A stretch of 64,000 nt of DNA from Peromyscus leucopus (lineage: Eukaryota; Chordata; Mammalia; Rodentia; Cricetidae). The position numbers and the translations under genes are program-made. The stretch is from the NCBI RefSeq assembly GCF_004664715.2, contig NC_051068.1:14086798-14150797 (forward strand). Reading direction: 5' to 3'. Positions 51,875-60,800 of this stretch are shown here, in pieces. Each line of letters opens with the position of its first letter. Position 1 is the first letter of the stretch. A model generated the notes under the pieces. The model searched no databases. It was not told the origin of the DNA and saw only the letters and a list, made by a program, of their open reading frames with translations.

Positions 51875-54800
51875 GCGCGCGCTGTATTCCTTCTTGGGCT
51901 TCGTCTTGGTTTGTACCTTCATAGTTAAAATTACTTCACGGTCAGTGCAGGTTTCTGTGCAGGGCCCTTAGCAACTGTCATGGTTTATTATCTACTTTTT
52001 AAGCAACTATACTAAGTAAGTTACCTGTTAGAATTTTTAACAAATTGCTTTGAAAATATATTCATAAGGAGAATGAAAAGGTATTTAGATAGTCTATTTA
52101 AAAGGTATTTTTGAGAGGAGAGATGCAAACTTGCAGGGAATTATTGCTGTACTATGATTTTTGTTAAATAGTAGGAAGTTGATGTATGTTCATAAGGCAG
52201 AAAATGTTGACTAAGCCATCTTGATTCTCTTTATTCTTGTTTTTTAAAAACATGTATTTTGTGTGTATGGTTGCTTAGTGTGCATGTATGTATGTTTACC
52301 TTGTATGTGACTGGTGCTTTTGGAGATGAAGGCATCAGATCCCTTGAAACTTGAGTTAAATATGGTTGTAAGCCACCATGTGGGCACATGGAACTGGACC
52401 TGGGCCTACTTCAAGCTCAACAAATACTTTTTAACAACTAAGCCATTGTTTATACCATCCCCTTTTTGCTGTACTTTTTAAAAGCCTTCTTGTTCTGAAA
52501 TTTAACCAAATAAACAACAATTTGGGATAGTTGTTTGATGTTTATTTTTGTTTCTTGGTATCTGCTTTTCAGTGATTTTCTTATATTTTACATTGTGTAA
52601 ATAGTAATGCTCTGTATTCAGTGTCTTTCTCGTGTGTGTGTGTGTGTAGACCAGGCTGACCTCAAACTCACAGAGATATCCACCTGGCTCTGCTCCCCAA
52701 ATGCTGGGATTAAAGGCATGTACCACCACTGCCTGGCAGAATATGTCTTTTAGTGCTCAGAAGCATCTACATACTTAGCTTTTTGGTTGTTTTGTTTTTT
52801 AAATTTAGATAATAGGATCTCACCCTATTTTATATTGAACTAGTAATTTTCCTCTTTCTTCAGCCTCCAAGTGCTGAGATTTATGGGCATGTACCGCTAT
52901 GCCTTTTCAAGGAGGTCTTACCTGAGCACTTACTATAGGGATAACTTGTCTAATAAGTGTTTGGCTTATAAAGCTGTGCCTGCTGTGATAGTTTTTCTAG
53001 TCTGAAAGACCATGACCATTTGGTTAATTCCTGAGATTGATTAGAAATCAGAAAACTAGCATGAACTGATTTTTAATTTTTTTTTTTTAGCAAACAAATA
53101 TAATTTTGCACGAATAAGGCATTGAAAATCTGCTTTTCAGATTAATTACTGTATATTGCAGAAAAATTTGCCAAATGATATAATTAGTGTGTTAAATTGA
53201 AGACATTGCGCTTTCTTATAGGGAATGGTTCCATTTGTATTTGTTGGCACTAAAGAAAGTATTGGAAATGTACAAGTTCTCCTAGAATATCACATTGCTT
53301 ACTTAAAGGTATGTATACAGTTCACATTGTATTCTTTTTTCATCTCTGCTGCATTTACTGTGTGAATGTTCTTACTGTAAATAAGCTGCCTATATACTGA
53401 ACAGGCTTGTTTATGGTGATGGTTGGGTATTTAAATATTTTTAATTGACTTCAGTTTTTGCCTGGTTTTTGTTGAAAACTTAGAGAATAAAGTGTTCTTT
53501 GCCCTTATACTTTTTTTTGGGGTGGGGGGCTTTTCTCTGTAAGTTTTTAAGGTTCTTTTAAAGAAATTGATCATTCTTTGGGTTTGAACAGTTTGTCATT
53601 GTTTACAATAGCTGTGTGCTCTTTATTAGGGATAGTTTATTTCCATTTTCGCACTTTAGCCATCTGCACACAAGGTAAAATTGGGCATCTTTGAGATCTC
53701 TGGTATTGAATCAGCTACCTTGCTCCCAATAGATGTTGTTGCAGCAATTCTAAGGGTGGGGGTAAGTTGCTGGAGATGCAGACCAAAGCCAAGTGCATAG
53801 TAAACAAAATAGGAATTGGCCTCTGAGCTACACCCTCAGCCGCCATTTGTTAGATTTGAAACATAATGCATAAGAGTTATAGAAGTGCCTGTAAGTTAGT
53901 AAGCATCATAGAAATATCTTATAATGTTCTCTACTTCTAGTATATTTTCCATCCAGTCTCTGATATCAGTGTTACACTAGTATTTTATGTCATTCTGTTT
54001 CTTTGAGTTCTGTCATTTCTGGCCTTGTAAACAAATGCCTTATCTTATCTATTGTACCTCCAAACTAATAGTTCTGTTTAGACGGGCTACCTTTATATGT
54101 TGCAGGACTTCAATTTCTAAGTGAACAAGTCTGCTTGTCTATCTAGGTCCTAAATAATTAAAAATGTTGCTAATCTGATAGTAAAGTAGCTCATTAATAA
54201 TGCCTTTAAACAGACTATTAACTCCCTGTTACAGAGACAGTATCTGGCCAGTGAGCTGGCTCAGTGGCCAAAAGTATGTGCAGCTAAGCCTTACAACCCA
54301 TATTGTGGAAGGAGGTCTTCAAATTGTAGTTAGATCTCACAGGCACACGGTAGCACACACGTTGACGTGTGTATGCATGCATAACCTCTTGAATTCATAA
54401 AAAAGGACAGTATTTAGTAATATGATTAGCAATTAACTGATAAGTCTGTTACAGTCACTTGAAAGAGAAGTGTTTATACTGTATGCATATAGCTATGTGT
54501 TGGACACACTCCAAAGCATTCAGTGTTTCTTGAGTTGACTAGCAAGTGGCATTGTGTATACAATGCTGCTTTATGGGTTGATTTCAAACATCAGTTTGTT
54601 TCTTGGGTAGATTGTAAAATTCTAGCTCTAGGCTAACACATACACACAAGAAAAAAAACCTGTACAGAACTTGGGTCAGAAGGTAGGATAAAGGTATTTG
54701 CCGAAGGTCTCACGTGGTCTGACCTGTACATGTACACAAATAACAAAAACAATTCTTTGCTTTGTTTGTAGGAAGTGGAACAGCTAAGAATGGAACGCCT

Positions 54801-57800
54801 TCAGATTGATGAACAGCTGCGACAGATTGGTATGGGTTTCAGACCTTCTTCCACCAGAGGGCCTGAAAAAGAGAAAGGATATGCCACTGATGAAAGTACC
54901 GTCTCTTCTGTACAAGGTTCTAGGTCTTATAGTGGAAGAGGCAGAGGTCGTCGGGGCCCTAATTACACCTCCGGTTATGGTAAAAAGAACATTATTGTAT
55001 TTCTGTACTAGTGTGTAGTAGTGGTTCTAGTTTAGATGCTGCATACATTTTCATACTAGCTCTGAGTTGTTTTTGAGGGTAAAGGTAATTCTCAGGTATA
55101 TTATTGCTGTTTCATACTAGTGACAGGGAAAGATAGATAGCTTACAAACAGTTACATAATAAAGCATAATTTTAAGCTGGTAGTTCATAAAGAATATGTA
55201 TAAAGAGTGGTATAGAGCCTGTGTTCTATATAGTGTGGTTTCATACATTCCCTATAGAATCCTAGTATGTACTGCTACCTATAAGAAAAACACAAATGAA
55301 AAATAAACTGATCACTAGATCAGTGTTACATACAATAAATCTTCAGTAGCTTTGAAATAGACTTTGCTGATTTGGCAGGTTTGAGAAAAAACACAAGTTT
55401 TTTCACCTTGTGTGCAACTATTTTATGTAGTAACATTTTGTGTAGCGACCTAAAGATGAAGGCTTATAAAGTCAGTTAATATTTTATAATGAACATCTTT
55501 ATAAGCTATATTTTCACTTTAAAGCTGGGGCCTAACCTGGGTACGAACAAATCAGTGGATCCTGTAGCAGTTAACAGTTCTCTAATCTTAAATTCTTATT
55601 TATTCTTGTTTAGCTCTGGAGTTGTTCCTCTTTCTCCATTTGGACTGGATCTTAGCAGTGACCTGATCCTTCTGCCCATCCCTCCTCATTTCCTTCTCTG
55701 TTCTGTTACTCTTGTCTCCCTGTGTTCATCTTGTTTTGAGGAAATACTCTGAATGTAGGCCAAAATAGGAAGCATTTCCAGAAGGTAGAGATGAATGCAG
55801 ATTTGCACCATGCAGGTTCAGATCCAGACTTGTTGTTGAACTGAGGAGGCTAACGATGCTAGAGTTGTACTCCTGTCCTAGCTTTCGTTTGTTGTACAGA
55901 TGGAAGGCTAAGTATCTCTTCTCTTTAGTATTGTAACCTTTGATGCATTTTCATAAATACAGTATTGAAGTTTCTAAATAAAATTCTAAAAAAAGTATAA
56001 GATGGAGAATTGTAAGCTAATGCTATATTTTCAAAAGTGTGTTTAATACCAGTAATTAAATAGAAATCAGGTATATTTGCATTTTTAATTCTAAATTAAC
56101 ACATAATCAGATGTGACTTTTGATTGACTAGAATGAGAAAAGCCATTGAACAGCTTTGATTAGTGTCTGAGACCTTTGATTATTGATGACGGAGTCACTC
56201 TGGTAAATGGCTGAGGAGTAAATAATAGATGTATGGGGAAATGGCACAGGAACCTTCTGTGTTGGAAAACGCTGTACAGATCCTTCAGTAGATGGCAGAC
56301 TGAACCTTTGTGGAACAAGAAACGTGTTTCTTGAAGTAACTTGAGAGACGAGAATTTGAATTACAGCTGTTCTTGTACCTATCAAAAGGACTTACAGTAG
56401 TAACTGTAACAAGCATTTACTAGTAGAACATGTATAAAGTTGTGCTAAATTTAGTTTGAATCTTGGAAGCTTATCACATCTTGGTTATGATAAAACATAT
56501 TTAATGTAAGCTTTTATCACATGATGATTAAAATGATGGCAACCGTCTTGGCTTGGTAAGAGTGGTAGTTAGAAGTTGTAGGGTTTTGACTAAAAGGAAG
56601 TTGTGACTGAGTGTCATGGCTCATCTTTAAAAGCTTTTCTGGGTTTTCTTTGCTTGTATCCTGCTTGTACTTTACAAGATGGAGAGGTTAAAATGACTAT
56701 ATTGTTATCAGCAGAGCAGTAATGAATAACCTACAGCAACTTAGAGGTGTGGGTAGTACAGCTTTATCATTGTAAAGCTGACCATTGCCTTGTTGGGCTC
56801 ACCTCATACATGTCACCTGGCTGCAGGTTTTGTTTTTTTTTTTTTGGGAAGTTTGACAGAACCTGATTGCTTGACATTTCCAGATTCTAGGGAACACATT
56901 TGTTTCCTCGCTTATGACCACCTACCTCTATTTTTTTTTTAAATGTCAGTGACTGACAGTTCTCATGCTGTCATCTTTATAACATGAGGAAGATTTAAAG
57001 GCCGATGAGATAAATAGTTGAGGACCACCTGGATATTTTAGGACAATCTCATCTCATGGTGCAACCTTACACTTGACTTTTTGTGATCATAAAACACCCA
57101 AGTATTAGCCCGTTTATCAACAACTTCTTGGCTTTTTGTAATGTTTGTCTCACAAAATAAATACTGGATTTATGTTAGTCATTTCCTTGCTTTTCTCCTT
57201 GGGTAAGATAAAATAGTTTCCTAAGCTTATCCACCTTTACATCTTAACACAGATTTGTTTCATTGTTCATGAAATGATTATTTTGACAGTTAGAGGATAC
57301 AGTTAATGTTTTTGGCATTTGGACAAATAATTGTTAATGGGTACTTTATTCCTTCTATGAGGTTTTCATTCCAAACAAATACCTGAGAGTGAAAAATAAA
57401 CTGGATTTTTTTTTCTAAACTTTTGTTATCTTTTCCTCTGTAATTTGTATTTGTAGAGTTCTTACTTTATTCCTGCACCTCATTACTTGTTTACTATCTA
57501 AGGAGTACTAGTGTTTTACTACTATTTGTAAATACTTATGGAGTTTAAATAGGTATTTCATGCAACAAATTCATATATCAAGGGGGAATTTTTGCACATT
57601 ATGACACATTTGGGACACTGAGATTAAGTTTTGCCTTTTGACATATATACCAATTGTAGATCTATAGAGAAAAATACACGTGACATGCTAGACAAACAGT
57701 ACTTTCAGTAAAATGTAATGTTTTCAGTTAAATTGTATAAATTTAGAAATCAATTTCTGAAAGGGATAATCATGTGGACTTCATTTCATTGGTCCTGTCT

Positions 57801-60800
57801 CTGTTCTATTAGTTGTTAGATAGTAGCTGTTTTCTCAGAAACATTAATGTTATACTAATCTGCGATAGCAGTAAATAAAACATTTTATATATATTAACTG
57901 ACAAGTAAACTCCCAGCTATTAAGAAAGACTAGCAATTATAAGAACTGTTCTGATTTTAAAGATGTTAAAATGTGAGAGAAAAAAATACACACTGGAGTC
58001 AGTATTGATTAACACTATTGATTAAAACTTAAATTTTTCTGAATGTGATTAAATTTATCTTTAGGTATTAGATAACATTTGGTGTACTGATGATTTAACT
58101 ATCAATTTAAAATGAGCAGAAACCTTGACATTAATTGCATTTTTATAGTGTACGCTTCCTCTAATTGTTAGTTGAATCTGATAATTGCATATTAAATTTA
58201 AAGTTTTTAATTTTGCTCTCTTTAGAGCAGTTACTATACTTATTTTAAATGATGCTCAGCAATGTTTTGAAAATTTTTAAGCATCTATATATGTGACCTA
58301 ATTATTTTACATACTGTCTCTCTCTCTTTTTCCCCAAGGTACAAATTCTGAGCTGTCTAACCCCTCCGAAACAGAGTCTGAGCGTAAGGATGAGCTGAGT
58401 GATTGGTCATTGGCAGGAGAAGATGATCGAGAGAGTCGCCATCAGCGAGACAGCAGGAGACGCCCAGGAGGAAGAGGCAGAAGTGTTTCTGGGGGTCGAG
58501 GTCGTGGTGGACCACGTGGTGGCAAATCCTCCATCAGTTCTGGTAGTCTTTTACATACTATGTCTGCGTTCATGCTTTGTAAACAGTATAACCCTATAAG
58601 AATTACTTCCTCCCTCAGAGCCACCCATTTCTCAGAATTTGTGATTCTGCTTACTGTCTTAGAGAAAATAGTAGACTGTGTAGCAGTTAATAGAGACAAA
58701 GTTGTGTAGAGCAGTTCTGAGTAAAGGTTTCCATAGGAATATATAGGTTAGAACTTCCAGTTGGTTGTTGTCCTCTGCTTTGATAATCATATTTATCCCT
58801 TCCCATTTGGGGTCTTTGGTAATTAGGTAATATTTTCTTGTTTCCCAAGAATTCTTTGCTACAGTTTGAGGACAGAAAATGTAAATTCAATTCTGTTTTA
58901 TTGAGAAATTGAACTGTAAAGAATATAGAGGGACTGGAAAGGTGGCTCAGCAATTAGGAACAGTTATTGCTATTGTAGAGTAGGGAGCTAGGCTCCTAGC
59001 ACCCACTGTGGGTTGCTCATAGCCCTGCAACTCCAGCTCAGTGGGATCTGATGCCCTCTTGTGGCCTCTGGGCACACCACATGTTCATAAATACAGTGTA
59101 GAGATGCAGTCATATATGCAAGCATCTGTTCGCTGTGGTAATTGGATTTTTTTTTTTTACCATGGAGTGGTATTGTTTCTAGAATGTTCTTTCTGAGCAA
59201 ATGAGTGTTATTACTTACATGTCCTTTAAGAAGGTCATACTTTATAATGATTAAATATCTCATTTTAAATATTTTAAAAATATTTAAATCCTTTAAAATA
59301 TTAGTCTTTGCATATTAAAGCCAGGCCGTTGTGGCACACACCTTTAATCCCAGCACTCAGGAGGAAGAGACAGGTGGATCTCTGTGAATTCAAGACCAAC
59401 CTGGTTTTACAGAGCAAGTTCTTGGAGAGCCAGGGCTACACAGAGAAACTTTGTCTCGAACCTCCACCCCCACCTCACCCCAGAAAAATCCAAATATGTT
59501 AACATACAAACAATGAAACAAATCAGCATAAAATGAAGGGAAGTGTATTTAGCTCCAATTGTTTCCCAATTTTTATTGGGTCCTAAGTTTAGTTTTATTT
59601 AGGAAAGTTTAGCTTAGTCTTTTAAGGGAAGTAATTTTTTTTATTAAAATGTATACTACATGCTGTTACTATTATACAATTTTATTTTGTGGAACTGCAA
59701 AATAAATGTATTTTACGTAGTGTTTATAATTAATAGATAAACTTAGTATCTTTTGCAAAGATTCTAGCTGTTACCAAAGGAAACTTAGGAGTAATAGTGA
59801 TTAGGTGAATTTCTTCTGTAATTTGAATGTTGGAAGTAGATGCACATAGGAAGACAAGTGTTTTTCTTTTCATTTGTATCTCGAAACCATTCTTTTTAAC
59901 TCCACTCTGCTTCGTTTTTAGAGTTAGAATACAAGTTAACATCTGTTTCATTGTCCTTTTCATAACCAGTTACTAGTTCAGCCTGGTTTAGCTTGTGACA
60001 CCTCTGTAGTATTGTTTTGGTTGTTTCAGTTTATAGTTAGCTGATTTTTCTTTGGTCTTGGGTGCAGATGCTGAATTTTATTTGGAAATAATTGGGTAGC
60101 AGCAGTCACCTTAAAGTTGTAAAGAGAAACAAAAGGCTCTCAGATTCACTACATAGTAGCTGAACATTATTCTTCATTTTTATTTTTATTTTTCTATCCT
60201 CTGGGTAGGATTATCTTGAGTGTGAATGTCAGAATTAGATAGTACCATATTTTCTGATATAGTTATCCTTCAGTATCTATGGGGGATTGGTCTCAGTAAC
60301 CCCCACAGATTTTTTTTTAAATCCTTAATGAAAGGTGATACAATATTAACACATCATCTGTGCACACTGTTCTATATCATCTCTAGATTACCTGTGTCTC
60401 CGAAAATGCCATGTAAGTAATTTGTATTTATTTGAGGGACAGTAGTAAGAAAAAAATTATGTAGGAAAAAAAACTATGTGTTTAATACAGATACATCCCC
60501 TTCTATAGTTTTATGTGAGGATGTAGAGGGCTAACTATTTGTAAAACAATTCAAAGGAAACATTACCAAGCTAATAAATAACCTTTTGCTTTATTTACAA
60601 TTTTTCATTCCCATTAAAATTTTATTTAATCACCTTGATTTTCAGATAAATTAGTAATAACAAGAAAACATTTTTTATTTCAGGCCTATATTTTTATTGG
60701 GGGGTATTAAAGTTTATTTACAATTAGTTGATGTAGTTCAGTAGATCAAGCATTTTAAGTGCAGTCCTCTTAAATGACTATTTCTTGCCTCTGACATGAA

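Larger units (their letters stand above)
49641..53221 (+). other. Fxr1: FXR1 intron 10 (3,581 bp)
   Basis: GT-AG intron holding ID, B3 and B1 SINEs, a poly-T insertion with target-site duplication, and a duplicated unit with (CA)n(CG)n microsatellites, each listed separately. Nothing is recognised in 50140-50880 and 51890-52240. Confidence 0.9.

Noticed and set aside
51569..51971. Several open frames with (TH)n or (CV)n peptides
   Set aside because: Direct translations of CA/GT microsatellites in all frames.
58399..58709. Alternative frames over exon 13 with arginine or valine-rich translation
   Set aside because: Wrong frames of the RGG exon; the right frame joins exons 12 and 14.
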